Shown one piece after another: positions 44,802-55,511 of a DNA stretch of 64,000 nt. Position 1 is the stretch's first letter, and each line of letters opens with the position of its first letter. The notes below the pieces were generated by a model. It was given only the letters and a program-made list of their open reading frames with translations, did not search any database and was not told the origin of the DNA. Source of the stretch: Lutraria lutraria. Taxonomy: Eukaryota; Mollusca; Bivalvia; Venerida; Mactridae. The stretch covers positions 6,198,840 to 6,262,839 of the forward strand of contig OZ026844.1 in NCBI GenBank assembly GCA_964023205.1, written 5' to 3'. The position numbers and the translations under genes are program-made.

Positions 44802-45350
44802 CTATATATTGTAGCTACGCACATTACACCCCTTTGGTGTTCTGGTACCTAACTTCTTTATCCATTGATCCTCTACTAACTGTCTATATGCCCTTCCTTC
44901 AGTGTGTACTCTCTCTATAATTGTTACCCTCAGGTCGTCCTCCTTGTGATTTTCAAAATGTCTCATGATTGGTTTCTCATGCTGGTATCTTATATCTCTC
45001 AGGTGCTCATCAATCCGCTCTTTCAGTGACCTTTCTGTTTCCCCTACGTATACTGTCTGTGAACAACGATTACACATCAACCCGTAGACCAGATTTCGAT
45101 CCGAACACTTCTGGAACCTGGCCGTTCTGTAGCTCTGATCTTTCCACACATCCTGTATATTCTCCTCCATAATTATTCTACATACTCTACAATCGCAATC
45201 TCTTCCCTCTTTCATACTGTTTACCATCTTTTTCGTTTTTTTTATGTACCAGCGTATCGCACAAGTTTCTATCCCTTCTATACGCCAGTATTGGTGGTTC
45301 GTTAAAAACCCTCGCCATTTTATCAGACTTATATAATACTGGTAGATGGT
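44802..45350 (-). pseudogene. Inverted GIY-YIG endonuclease fragment of the Penelope-like element
   Basis: Begins (5' truncated) with the linker LPVLYKSDKM...NEPPILAYRRDRNLCDTLV, typical of the region between RT and endonuclease. After a frame change in a run of eight A it continues as CDCRVC, GLMCNRCSQTVYVGET and R-x-x-x-R-x-x-x-H, a GIY-YIG nuclease with its cysteine knuckle, ending GTRTPKGCNVRSYNI. The frame change may be a real mutation or a homopolymer error. The RT part is absent from this copy. Confidence 0.85.
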
Positions 45351-46040
45351 ACAAGGATGAGTTGTACATGCTGGAACTTTACATACTATGTATTGGGTAA
45401 ATACATGTATTTGTATGACAGGAATAATTTATATATTATAAGGAATTATTATGTGGAATATACTATGTTTAAGATAATGTTTCCGGTATAGATCTTTATA
45501 AAAATGTGAGAACATGTGGATGTATGAATGTAAGTAGTAGAAGAGGTATATATTATGTGGATATAACAGTAATTTTATGTATCAGAAACTGAGACTGTGG
45601 AATGATTGAACATGAACAGAAGGTATGAGTGTGTATGAGAGTAGTTACAGTAATAACCGTAAGTTTTGGTTTTATATGTAGAATGTGTGGTTTTGTCTTG
45701 TTTTGAAAGAGTGGCATAGCAAGAGAGTGTATGTATGTATGGGGTGGATATTATATGAGTACATGTGTATGGGTGATAATTGTATGATGTGATATGGATG
45801 CAAGATAAGCAAATGTAAGTAGGAGTACGGGGAATGACGTGACGTCATTTGGCGCGTCATGATACAGGAAATGACGTTACGTCATAAAGTTATGAAAAAA
45901 CAAAATGGATACTACTTGAATTTATGTAGAAGGAAATAAATCCTGAAGAAGGGCAAGAGCCCGAAAATTTGAAACTGAGTCAATTATTTTTCAACATATT
46001 AAATACAACTTTCCTATGAGAGACAAAGAATATTATATAT
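45351..46040 (+). repeat. Internal pseudo-LTR of the Penelope-like element
   Basis: 690 bases, starting acaaggatgagttgtacatg and ending gaatattatatat just before the OTU-RT ORF, so it probably carries the promoter. It contains perfect TGACGTCA and TGACGTTACGTCA sites around 45835-45885. Confidence 0.85.
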
Positions 46041-46061
46041 ATTATCAAGACTCCTGGAATT

Positions 46062-48803
46062 ATGGAAAATCACATGAATTTAAGAAGGGTCAAGGAGAAG
46101 AGAGCTAGGTATGTTTCACATAAGGATTTTTTGAGTATATGTTTAAAACATAATAAAATACCAAGTGGATTCAAGTGTGGATGGCAGCCAAATTTAGAGA
46201 TGGACATTGATCTAAAGAGCAAATGTAATAGTATTAAAAGTGACATGTCATTGAAAATTATGGAAGTTACTAAACAAGCGTGTGAAAGGAAAATAGATGT
46301 TCTGACAGAAACGATCTTAGATATAGAGTCATATTTCAGTATAATAGAACTTGAAGAAGCAGATATCTATGAAAAGAAAGAGACTCAAAGAATGCAGCAA
46401 GTGAAATCTAAGAAATTAAATAAGATCTTAGGGGAAACAGATGGTGGTGTAGAACGTAGAGTGAAGGGAGACGGTAACTGTTTTTATAGATGTTTGAGTG
46501 TATATTTATACGGAACTGAGGATAAACATACTGTTGTTAGGTCGGAGATAGTTTCCTATATGTATAATAATTTGGACAGATTTAGAAATCTAGTGGATGG
46601 ACCAATTGATAAACATTTGAAACAACAATCACTTATAGATGGCAGATATGAATCCTGGGCCACAGAAGCAGAACTATATGGAGCATCGGTAAGATATAGA
46701 ATTAATGTTAAAGTCATGGATAGTAATGCTATGAATAGCCAATGGAACAATTTTACCATGAGGGATTGCGAGAGTGTTTTAAGACCATATAATCAGTCGA
46801 TGTATGTGAAATACAAGGATACTCATTTTAATTTGGTAGAAATGCGAGGAAATTCATATCGGAACGTGTGTAAAGATAGGGAATCGAATTCGATAGATTG
46901 GTTTGAGGTTGTCAAAGATATTGAAGATTCAGATAACTGGTTACGAACTGAACAACATGACCATATAAGCGTTGAAACAAGTGAAAATGATGTGTCTGAA
47001 ATAGGGAATAGTTCTACATCTTCCCGTAAGGAATGTGAAAACCAGACAAGGACAGTTAAAAAAAATGGTAATAGGAGAAAATACACCAAGAGGAGGAATA
47101 AAGAGAGAAGATTGAATTCCCATACAATCACTCACATACATCAAGATAAGAAGGAGTATGAAAAAGTTGGAGATGTTGTGAATGAGAGATACTGTGAAAA
47201 TATGGTTACAAATAAATCATCAACAGAATTAACAGATGCAGAGATTAATCTTTTATCTAAAGGACTGAAGTTCATCCCAGACAGTAAACAAGTTGATCAA
47301 ATAAAGTTGTTGTCTGATCTAGCGGACTGGGAGAGACGCATGAGGTTACGTGAGTATTTCTATGATAAAGGCGATTACAGTGATAGAGACACATCTGAAG
47401 GGCTGGATAAGTTTCGTATTCCAAAGAAAAACTACTTCACACCTAATAAGGGTCGCGATACTTGGTTGGATTTGTATGTGGAGTTAGTGAAGAATGACAT
47501 TGTAGGTAATCTAAGAAAGATAGTAAAATTGAACCTGAAGAAAGAGGAACATGAAGCATTTCGTTCTTTGTTGCACAACCCAGACATAGTTATCAGACCG
47601 GCAGATAAAGGCTCAGGTATAGTAGTGCTGGACAAGGTTGAATACATTAGGGGGCTTGAAACTGAGATGGAAGAGAGCAATTCTTACAGGGAGACCGACA
47701 GAGACATCACACTGAATTCCACTAAAATAGTAAAAAGGTTGGTAGACAAGATGTACAAAGATGGTGTTATTGAGAAAGATCTCAGAACATATTTAACGCC
47801 TAGGTACCCAACAGGAGGAAATTTAAAAGGAAATCCTAAACTGCATAAGGCCGGTAATCCAATGAGAACTATTGTTAACGGTATAAACAGCCCAACAGAA
47901 AAATTGGCAGAATTGGCGGAACATGAACTCAATGAATATGTGGTTACTTCGCCAAGTTATATTAAGGACACTACTGATTTCTTGAACAAAATTGAAGGTG
48001 TTAAAGGGGACGTGCCAGAAAATGCAATTTTGTTTTGCTTTGATGTAACAAAATTATGTCCTTCGGTCCCAAAGAGAGAAGGCCTTTTGGCGTGTGAAGA
48101 GGCTTTGACGATGCGTAGTCGGCCCATGGTACCTACAGAATATATGTTAGAAATGGTGGAGGTGATATTAGATAATAACAATTTTAACTTTGGTAATAAA
48201 CACTATGTACAAACTGAAGACGTGGCTATAGGATCAAAATTAGGAAGAAATTATGCATGCTGCTACATGAGAAAGTGGGATGAGCAGCTTATGTCATATC
48301 CGATAATACCTTATTTCTACAAACGATACATAGATGACGGTTTTGGATTTTGGACGGGTTCGGTAGAATCATTGAAAGAATTTGCAATGTATGCCAACAA
48401 TATCCATAGTAACATTAAGATAGAACTTAGGTATAGTAAAACAAATATAGATTTTCTGGATATAATGGTAACAATAGAGAACGGTAACATATATACTAAC
48501 TTATACAAAAAACCATCAGACAAACAAATGTATTTACATAGCAGTTCGTGTCACCCGCCGAATACAAAGAATGGAATTGCATATGGACTGGGTTTAATAA
48601 TCAAACGAATTTGTGAAAGGAAAAAGGACTATGATAAGCACAGGGGAGAACTTAAAACACAACTGAGAAGAAGGGGATATAGTGGTAGGAAGATAGAGGA
48701 ACAGTTAGGGAAGGTGGACAAGTTAGATAGAGTAGATTTATTGAAGAAAACAACAAAGAAAGAGACAGAGAGAGTGCCTCTGGTATTAACTTACTCGATG
48801 TAA
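46062..48803 (+). CDS. Penelope-like OTU-domain / reverse transcriptase polyprotein, GIY-YIG deleted
   Basis: A single 913-codon frame. Residues 137-140 (D-G-N-C) with a histidine near 255 (THFNLVEM) form an OTU cysteine-protease signature. Residues about 505-890 form a Penelope-type reverse transcriptase: IRPADKGSGIVVLDK (about 510), NPKLHKAGNPMRTIV, catalytic Asp 661 in FDVTKLCPSVP, the YIDD motif at 756-759 and IDFLDIMVTIENG then YKKPSDKQMYLHSSSCHPP. Between them is a basic, low-complexity linker (about 330-370). The frame ends with RVPLVLTYSM and the pseudo-LTR starts 47 bases later, so the linker and GIY-YIG domain normally following the RT are missing. All RT and OTU key residues are present and no stop interrupts. 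It makes cDNA from the element RNA; the OTU domain may cleave ubiquitin-like chains (inference). Confidence 0.9.
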   Translation: MENHMNLRRVKEKRARYVSHKDFLSICLKHNKIPSGFKCGWQPNLEMDIDLKSKCNSIKSDMSLKIMEVTKQACERKIDVLTETILDIESYFSIIELEEADIYEKKETQRMQQVKSKKLNKILGETDGGVERRVKGDGNCFYRCLSVYLYGTEDKHTVVRSEIVSYMYNNLDRFRNLVDGPIDKHLKQQSLIDGRYESWATEAELYGASVRYRINVKVMDSNAMNSQWNNFTMRDCESVLRPYNQSMYVKYKDTHFNLVEMRGNSYRNVCKDRESNSIDWFEVVKDIEDSDNWLRTEQHDHISVETSENDVSEIGNSSTSSRKECENQTRTVKKNGNRRKYTKRRNKERRLNSHTITHIHQDKKEYEKVGDVVNERYCENMVTNKSSTELTDAEINLLSKGLKFIPDSKQVDQIKLLSDLADWERRMRLREYFYDKGDYSDRDTSEGLDKFRIPKKNYFTPNKGRDTWLDLYVELVKNDIVGNLRKIVKLNLKKEEHEAFRSLLHNPDIVIRPADKGSGIVVLDKVEYIRGLETEMEESNSYRETDRDITLNSTKIVKRLVDKMYKDGVIEKDLRTYLTPRYPTGGNLKGNPKLHKAGNPMRTIVNGINSPTEKLAELAEHELNEYVVTSPSYIKDTTDFLNKIEGVKGDVPENAILFCFDVTKLCPSVPKREGLLACEEALTMRSRPMVPTEYMLEMVEVILDNNNFNFGNKHYVQTEDVAIGSKLGRNYACCYMRKWDEQLMSYPIIPYFYKRYIDDGFGFWTGSVESLKEFAMYANNIHSNIKIELRYSKTNIDFLDIMVTIENGNIYTNLYKKPSDKQMYLHSSSCHPPNTKNGIAYGLGLIIKRICERKKDYDKHRGELKTQLRRRGYSGRKIEEQLGKVDKLDRVDLLKKTTKKETERVPLVLTYSM

Positions 48804-48850
48804 TGTGCGTAGCTACAATATATAGAACTGTATACCGATATAACAAAGGT

Positions 48851-49540
48851 ATAAGGATGAGTTGTACATGCTGGAACTTTACATACTATTAATTGGGTAA
48901 ATACATGTATTTGTATGACAGGAATAATTTATATAGTATAAGGAATTATTATGTGGAATATACTATGTTTAAGATAATGTTTCCGGTATAGATCTTTATA
49001 AAAATGTGAGAACATGTGGATGTATGAATGTAAGTAGTAGAAGAGGTATATATTATGTGGATATAACAGTAATTTTATGTATCAGAAACTGAGACTGTGG
49101 AATGATTGAACATGAACAGAAGGTATGAGTGTGTATGAGAGTAGTTACAGTAATAATCGTAAGTTTTGGTTTTATATGTAGAATGTGTGGTTTTGTCTTG
49201 TTTTGAAAGAGTGGTATAGCAAGAGAGTGTATGTATGTATGGGGTGGATATTATATGAGTACATGTGTATGGGTGATAATTGTATGATGTGATATGGATG
49301 CAAGATAAGCAAATGTAAGTAGGAGTACGGGGAATGACGTGACGTCATTTGGCGCGTCATGATACAGGAAATGACGTTACGTCATAAAGTTATGAAAAAA
49401 CAAAATGGATACTACTTGAATTTATGTAGAAGGAAATAAATCCTGAAGAAGGACAAGAGCCCGAAAATTTGAAACTGAGTCGTTTATTTTTCAACATATT
49501 AAATACAACTTTCCTATGAGAGACAAAGAATATTATATAT
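48851..49540 (+). repeat. 3' pseudo-LTR of the Penelope-like element
   Basis: Same length as the internal copy, without indels. Differences I noticed: tatatt/tatagt, accgt/atcgt, ggcatagc/ggtatagc, gggcaag/ggacaag and gtcaatt/gtcgttt. Confidence 0.85.
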
Positions 49541-49551
49541 AATGTATTTGA
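49541..49551. repeat. Right target-site duplication of the retroelement
   Basis: aatgtatttga immediately right of the 3' pseudo-LTR; identical to 44118-44128. Confidence 0.7.
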
Positions 49552-50500
49552 CATTAAGTAATTTTATGAAGTATGCAGTAATTCGGTAAAGTTCCAGCAA
49601 CAGAAGTATCAAAAATAAAAATACGTAACATTAGGGCGTCAGAACTCAAGTATCATTGATCATTCATGTTTTTAATTGATTCTTGCTACGAAATATGTAT
49701 ATATGTATGTATTTTTTTTTACTGTCTATCTGATACATTTGGGCATTCACAACAAAATGTATACAAGGTAATAAAGATTTAAGATTATACAGTTGGATTT
49801 CATGTTCATATAAACAAATAATACAGCAAAAACAGTGGCTGAATATATTTGCATCCAAAAGTGTTCATGTAAAGCAATGTTTATCTGTCTAAACTTTTAC
49901 TAAATCAAAAGCACATTAGGCACTGGTATCTGTCTTTACTAATGTCATCATAATTGTTCCATGGAGTCTTGTCTGTGAATACAAAGTACATCATTTTAAT
50001 TCATAGCAAGTTTTCATAGTTGATAAACTCAGAAACTGATGCAGAATTATTTATGAAGAAGCAAAACCGACATCAATAACGAAATATATAACAAATGGTA
50101 TATGTTTAAGGATTTAGTTAACATTGCACTGTCCATGTATGACAATTAACTTGAACAAATGTCTATCCGAAAATCGCACAATATCCCAAATATATGCGCA
50201 AATAGTCACATAACACGTACTTGTTGATGATTCTGTCATAAAGTCCAATGAACAGCATCTTGGATCACTGGCAATGAATTGTAAGCACCAAAGGTCTACA
50301 TTCTGCTGGATCTTTGCTTATCTTGTGATGGCAAATGTATCTTTTCACAATATTTATAAGTGAAATTGACACGTTATTTTGACAACTGCTCCGCCCAAGA
50401 TCAAGTCAAAATAACGGAGTTAACGACAGAAAAGTGTTTAAAAGTCCATAATTCAAGAAGTTAACCGATTAGTATCCGTATTCTTCATAGATATGGACAA
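49552..50500. other. AT-rich sequence right of the retroelement
   Basis: No gene, RNA or repeat recognised. It may be the interior of the older element whose ends are at 43783 and 50751. Confidence 0.45.
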
Positions 50501-50751
50501 ATAATGAGTTCGACATAGCATCTATTTTCCTTTTGATTTTTATCTTAGAAAATTTCTTAAGGTTAAAATACCTCGTACCTTGACTAAACTTTAAGATAGA
50601 AATCGTCGATCTAAGAATTATTTCACTCTTAGAAAGAAGTTAAGACAAATCTTACAATGTTAGCAAAACTTGGCGAAAACTAAGATAATTTCGGTATTCT
50701 TAGATAATTTTTCATCTTAGTTGGTTTGTGAATACGGGCCCAGATATTAGA
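50500..50751 (-). repeat. Right part of the interrupted cccgtattcaca element
   Basis: Internal stretches rich in cttag/ctaag motifs, ending ttggtttgtgaatacgggcc. It pairs with the terminus at 43783. The cttag-rich subterminal sequence is present at both ends. Confidence 0.45.
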
Positions 50752-50789
50752 AATTTTATCACAAATTCTATACAATTACAATAAAGTCC

Positions 50790-51580
50790 ATCCTCACAGT
50801 TATTTTTCTAAAAAAAGAAACATGCGCTGAAGCCAACCCACTATTTACAAATTCAAATACATGTATATGCAAACTTTTGATATACATTTTATAATAAGAA
50901 AAAAAAACGAAGAAAATAAAGTATTTGTACAATTGTAGTATTTACTCCTTATCAATTTAACGACTTCATTCTTAAAACGTTTTACAAAAGGTGGAAATTA
51001 GTTCAGCTGCAGGAATATGAACCACCCATTATAATAAATAGAATTGTTTGAGGTAACAAAATCAATTGAGGTTGTATCGGAAGGTAGGTATTTGCTTTAC
51101 TTGGGTTGAACGTCGTATCAACAACAAGCGTCATTCTACGACTTACTACCTTTTTCATGTTTAATGGTGGTGGAAGACCAGAGACATAACATGGGTAGAA
51201 TGCCCAGACCATCCATCATAATAAACAAAGTTCTGAAGTAACAAAATCAATCGACAAAGAAAAAATAATTGACCTCGGAGATGAATGGTGTACATTTTAA
51301 ATCGAATATTTCTAAATTTGACATCATTATACAATTGCATTACATTCTTTTAGATAATCGTTAGATTGTAATCATCAGCTCAATGATTTAAAATTTGGTA
51401 CACAAAGCGAGATAACTAGTGATGGTTCTTTTACTCATCGCTTTCTGTGTTGCAACATCTTAGCTTTTAAGTAAGACAACAGCCATTTAATAAAGTACAT
51501 ACCCTTTAAACGATGGCAATGGAAGGACGAACTACTCGTAATCATTTTGGCAAAAAGAAATGTAATACAATAATGCCCAA
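50790..51580. repeat. Duplicated non-coding segment, pair of 6180-7420
   Basis: Shares the ordered blocks listed for 6180-7420 but lacks most of the fold-back element. A copy of the 7806-8010 dispersed repeat (51070-51200) is inserted in it and absent from the partner. Confidence 0.5.
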
Positions 51581-51597
51581 ACGTACTTCACCATAAT

Positions 51598-51780
51598 GTT
51601 TTCTCCGGGGTTTAATATCGCACCAACAGCCTGGGTTACTTCACGACTTATCTGGCCTTGACGTTGAAGACAGACCTCTTGCGTTCATCAGGACTGAACC
51701 ATCGGGCTGGTCAGTTTCCTCACACGCGTAATTTGGCTCAAGATGGGTTTCAAACTCACAGCGGTGACGCGCTGTCTTTG
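51598..51780 (+). repeat. Dispersed repeat copy (tttaatatcgcac type)
   Basis: ggggtttaatatcgcaccaa, caggactgaaccatcgggct and tcaaactcacagcggtga landmarks of the 7806-8010 family. Confidence 0.55.
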
Positions 51781-51869
51781 TTATAAAAATGTGATGAAAA
51801 TATTGTACACCAGTGTGTCGTGCGTAAATTTATAACGTTGTTTGTGAATATTAATGTACTCTTTGAATT

Positions 51870-52050
51870 AATTGCTTTACTGGGATTCAACGTTGCACCA
51901 ACAACCAGAGTAATTCTGTGACTTTTACGATTTTATTTGCTTTGGTATACACGCAGGTAAAATCACCGGCCTTCGGTAAGTTAGCCGGAAAGTTTCCCCA
52001 CATGCGTCATTCTGTCTTGGATGGAATTTGAACTCTCAGCGGCCCCACAC
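51870..52050 (+). repeat. Dispersed repeat copy (ttcaacgttgcacc type)
   Basis: tactgggattcaacgttgca, tcaccggccttcggtaagtt and tggaatttgaactctcagcg identify another copy of the 7806-8010 family, in tandem with the previous one. Confidence 0.55.
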
Positions 52051-52149
52051 TCCGCATTTCTAAATTATCCTTTGTGATTTGGTTCCTTGTGCAAAAACTT
52101 TCTTTAAAAACGAATAACAAGAAGAAATCACCAAACTGAAATTAATAAA

Positions 52150-53110
52150 AACAAGAGGGCCATGATGGCCCTGTAAATGCTCACCAGGAAAAAAGGTCAT
52201 TTGGAGACGAACATTGTTAAAATATTTCTACACGAGTCCAAGTAAAATCAAGTGACCCTAAAGTCAGAGCCAATTTTTACCCCAGGGCCATAATTTGAAC
52301 AAACTTGGTAGAGGTCCACTAGACAATGCCACATACGAAATATCTAAGCTCTAGGTCTTGCGGTTTCGGAGTAGAAGATTTTTAAAAGTTTCCAATATAA
52401 GTCTATATAAATCAAGTGACCCCCGGGACGGGGCCAATTTTGACCCTAGGGCAATAATTTGAACAAACTTGGTAGAGGTCCACTAGACAATGCCACATAC
52501 AAAATATCTTAGCTCTAGGTCTTGCGGTTTCGGAGAAGAAGATTTTTTAAATTTTCCTATATGAGTCTATATAAATCAAGTGACCCCCGGGGCGGGACCA
52601 ATTTTGACCCTAGGGCAATAATTTGAACAAACTTGGTAGAGGTCTACTAGACTATGCTACACACCAAATATCAAAGCTCTAGGCATTGTAGTTTTTGACA
52701 AGAAGATTTTTTTAATTTCCTATATAAGTCTATGTAAAATCAAGTTACCCCCGGGACGGAGCCAATTTTGACCCCACGGGAATAATTTGAACAAACTTTG
52801 TAGAGTTCCATTACATACCAAATATCTCAGCTCTAGGCCCTGTGGTTTCGGACAAGAATATGTTTTAAGTTTTTTCTATTTGTTGCCATGGCAACCAGAG
52901 TTTTTAATGAAATTTAATTTTTTGAACAACTTTGAAAGGGGACCACCCAAGGATCATTCCAGCAAAGTTTGGTTGCAATCAGCATAGCGGTGTAGGAGGT
53001 GATGTTGTTTTAAGTAAATATGGACGCCACTTCACGACGAACGACGCACGATGGACGCAGGGCGATCACAAAAGCTCACCCTGAGCACATTCGTGCTCTG
53101 GTGAGCTAAA
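52150..53110 (+). mobile_element. Non-autonomous gctcacc-type element with internal tandem copies
   Basis: Begins aacaagagggccatgatggc...tgctcaccag and ends gtgctctggtgagctaaaa, so gctcacca/tggtgagc are inverted at the ends. Between them a roughly 180-base module (caagtgaccccgg-type, gaacaaacttggtagaggtc, tagctctaggtcttg, gaagaagattttt) occurs about four times. No coding frame. Partial copies are at 14870-15180 and 29410-29700. Confidence 0.65.
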
Positions 53111-53257
53111 AATATGATGTTTTACAACAGTTCATTTGAAAACCAACTAACAGTGGTGCATTTAGAGCGACGGTATGAAATAAAACAAGCAACTGTTTTG
53201 GAAAAGTTTACGGCACTTTATTTATCTGTATGTTTCTTGTTCTACAGAATGTGACAT

Positions 53258-53535
53258 TATGATGTAATATGTATTATTATCACCACGTGGTGAGACAATA
53301 TGACGTAATATGTATAATTATCACCACGTGGTGAGACATTATGATGTAATATGTATAATTATCACCACGTGGTGAGACATTATGATGTAATATGTATTAT
53401 AATCATGTGGTGAGACATTATGATGTAATATGTATTATTATCATCAAGTGGTGAGACATTATGATGTGATATGTATAATTTTCATCACGTGGTGAGACAT
53501 TATGACGTAATATGTATTATTATCATCACGTGGTA
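53258..53535. repeat. 41-bp minisatellite containing palindromic E-boxes, about 7 units
   Basis: Unit caccacgtggtgagacatta + tgatgtaatatgtataatta + t. Most units have the 12-base palindrome caccacgtggtg with a CACGTG E-box, and some have tgacgtaat. It lies about 250 bases beyond the 3' end of gene C. Confidence 0.85.
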
Positions 53536-53788
53536 TGAAAGTAGCACTTTAGCCAATAACATATGTTGTCACCATGCTTCTGTAAAACAGTTAGATATAT
53601 AGTCATGAAACAATCAAGGTAAATGAAAATAAGAACATGTAATATTTTAACAAAAACAAATCAAAGACATGTACGAGACAGAAAATGATAACATGAAAGT
53701 TTAATGAATGAACATGAATTATGCACACATACATCTGTCATATATACTCGTGTAAATATAATTATATTCCACGAGTGGATAGTATTTA

Positions 53789-55511
53789 TCATCCGAAGTT
53801 TCTACACCTTTGAGTACATTCAGCGGAGAAATCTTTTGTCTCACAAAACGTAGCGTTACAATAAACATCCAGGCTTCCTTCGTTTAAAGAATACTCGAAA
53901 TCTTGGAACACAAATTTTGTCTCGTGTGTAGATTGTGACATTATATGCGTGTTGCTGTCAACTTCACACCTGAAAATAAATGATTCGAACAAAGAGTCTC
54001 GTTGTATTTGTTGCCATGTGTTATTACATTCGAAGCAAATTGATTGCTCGTGTATCGAATTTAATAGTTTTAGGGACTGGCTTTTGAAAATAATAGCTTT
54101 GACTATCATGCAGAAATCAGAAGAACTCAGGTGAAAATATTCTATGTTTCAATATTCTTCACCTATGGTTCTGTACATTTGAGTTCTTGATGTAAGATCT
54201 AACACTGTTTAATCATAATAAGAGTATAACCAGTAACCTAGAATAACGGGCCTATTGAAATACATGTACTTAGCATTTTTACTGGGTATTGAAATATTAA
54301 TGTGTTATCCTGGTAGCATACATACCCGTCCTTTATAATGAAATACGCCATACTGTCGTCAGCCGCATCGTTCGGTTTTGTGAAGCAAGTATGCAGTCTC
54401 ATTTTTGTCGTCCAATCTGGCTCGTTTGTAAACACTTTTACGTATACTTCATCACCTATGGATGAACGTATAGGATTGCCAGAGATTGGAATCTGGAAAT
54501 TCGGGTCTTTATAGAAAGCCATGTTTATCAGAAAGTGACCGGAAACAGTAGCGTTCTCTGAAGCTATCTCATGGTACACTTGCGATGACGTTGCCTCATT
54601 TTTCTTGACGTCACATTCAACCATGAACGTCCACTTATGTTGACGTATTATGAACGGATTAATAGGATCGTAGATAGCGTAGTACAGCATATTCCCATAC
54701 AACAGTATTCCATCAGACTCCTACAACACAGATGCAATATTCAATAGCAAATTTATGATACGTGCAATGGATTTATCTATTAAACATATTTTGTGAGTTA
54801 TTTGTATAAGTTTAACTTTCAAATTTATAACATTCTAAAAATAGAATGTGTAATTATTATGTCTGAAGGTCTTATAACTATACCTTTTTCTAATGAGTAC
54901 ATCTTAAATTTATTGAGTGCTACAAGCAATATCGAATATGGTTACCAGCGCGTATGTATTCTATTCAATGTCGTGATTATAGTGACATGAATAAAATGCT
55001 ATATTGAATTTAACGTCAACAAATGATGCTCAATCGCAAAACTATAAATTAAGTAACTAAAATATTGAAAATTTCGTGTATGGTGTTTCCTTATGAATCG
55101 TATGACGTCATACGTATGTAACTCAAATACTATGATTTTTATAGATGACGTTTCCATTTGACGTCATTAGCTATTATGGATATATCTGACAGTTTCACAT
55201 AGACCTGCATTAGAAGTACTAAGACTTTAGCAGACGACGTTTCCATAGTAATCGTACGATGCCAGACTAAACGTAAGCATACCATGTAGTATCTCTGGCT
55301 AAACTTACTCGATTGGTTGTCAAACATTCATGAAGTCCTTGTTGAAATACAAGTAGAGATCCTTTCTCTATTCCTTCGCATGCATTATCACCAAAGAAGA
55401 TATGGTTTGGTGTAATTTCAGGAAACATTTCTTTCATTACAGTCATATTTGTAGTAATGTTCCAGCTGGTCCCTGTACACGCGGGGTGGATTGCGTCGCT
55501 CAAGTGCATAC
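53789..55511 (-). CDS. Gene C exons 14-16: ZP domain
   Basis: Exons 55309-55511, 54326-54720 and 53789-53969. ZP-N cysteines in HPACTG, NACEG, HECL and VEC; ZP-C cysteines in [21 protein letters not shown] and the CTQRC end. Phases identical to gene B. There is no transmembrane or GPI segment. Confidence 0.85.

Larger units (their letters stand above)
44129..49540 (+). mobile_element. Composite Penelope-like retroelement
   Basis: Order: inverted pseudo-LTR (44129-44776), inverted 3' coding fragment with GIY-YIG endonuclease (44802-45350), direct pseudo-LTR (45351-46040), OTU-RT ORF (46062-48803), direct pseudo-LTR (48851-49540). The direct repeat aatgtatttga occurs at both outer edges (44118-44128 and 49541-49551), as expected for one insertion. 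An inverted, 5'-truncated copy joined to a full copy with repeated pseudo-LTRs is a known Penelope arrangement. The two direct pseudo-LTRs have equal length and few differences, so the insertion is young. Confidence 0.9.

Noticed and set aside
46556..48846. Several minus-strand frames of 60-100 codons
   Set aside because: Shadows of the OTU-RT frame.
44129..49540. LTR retrotransposon or endogenous retrovirus
   Set aside because: No gag, protease, RNase H or integrase; RT motifs, GIY-YIG fragment and inverted/direct pseudo-LTR layout are Penelope-like.
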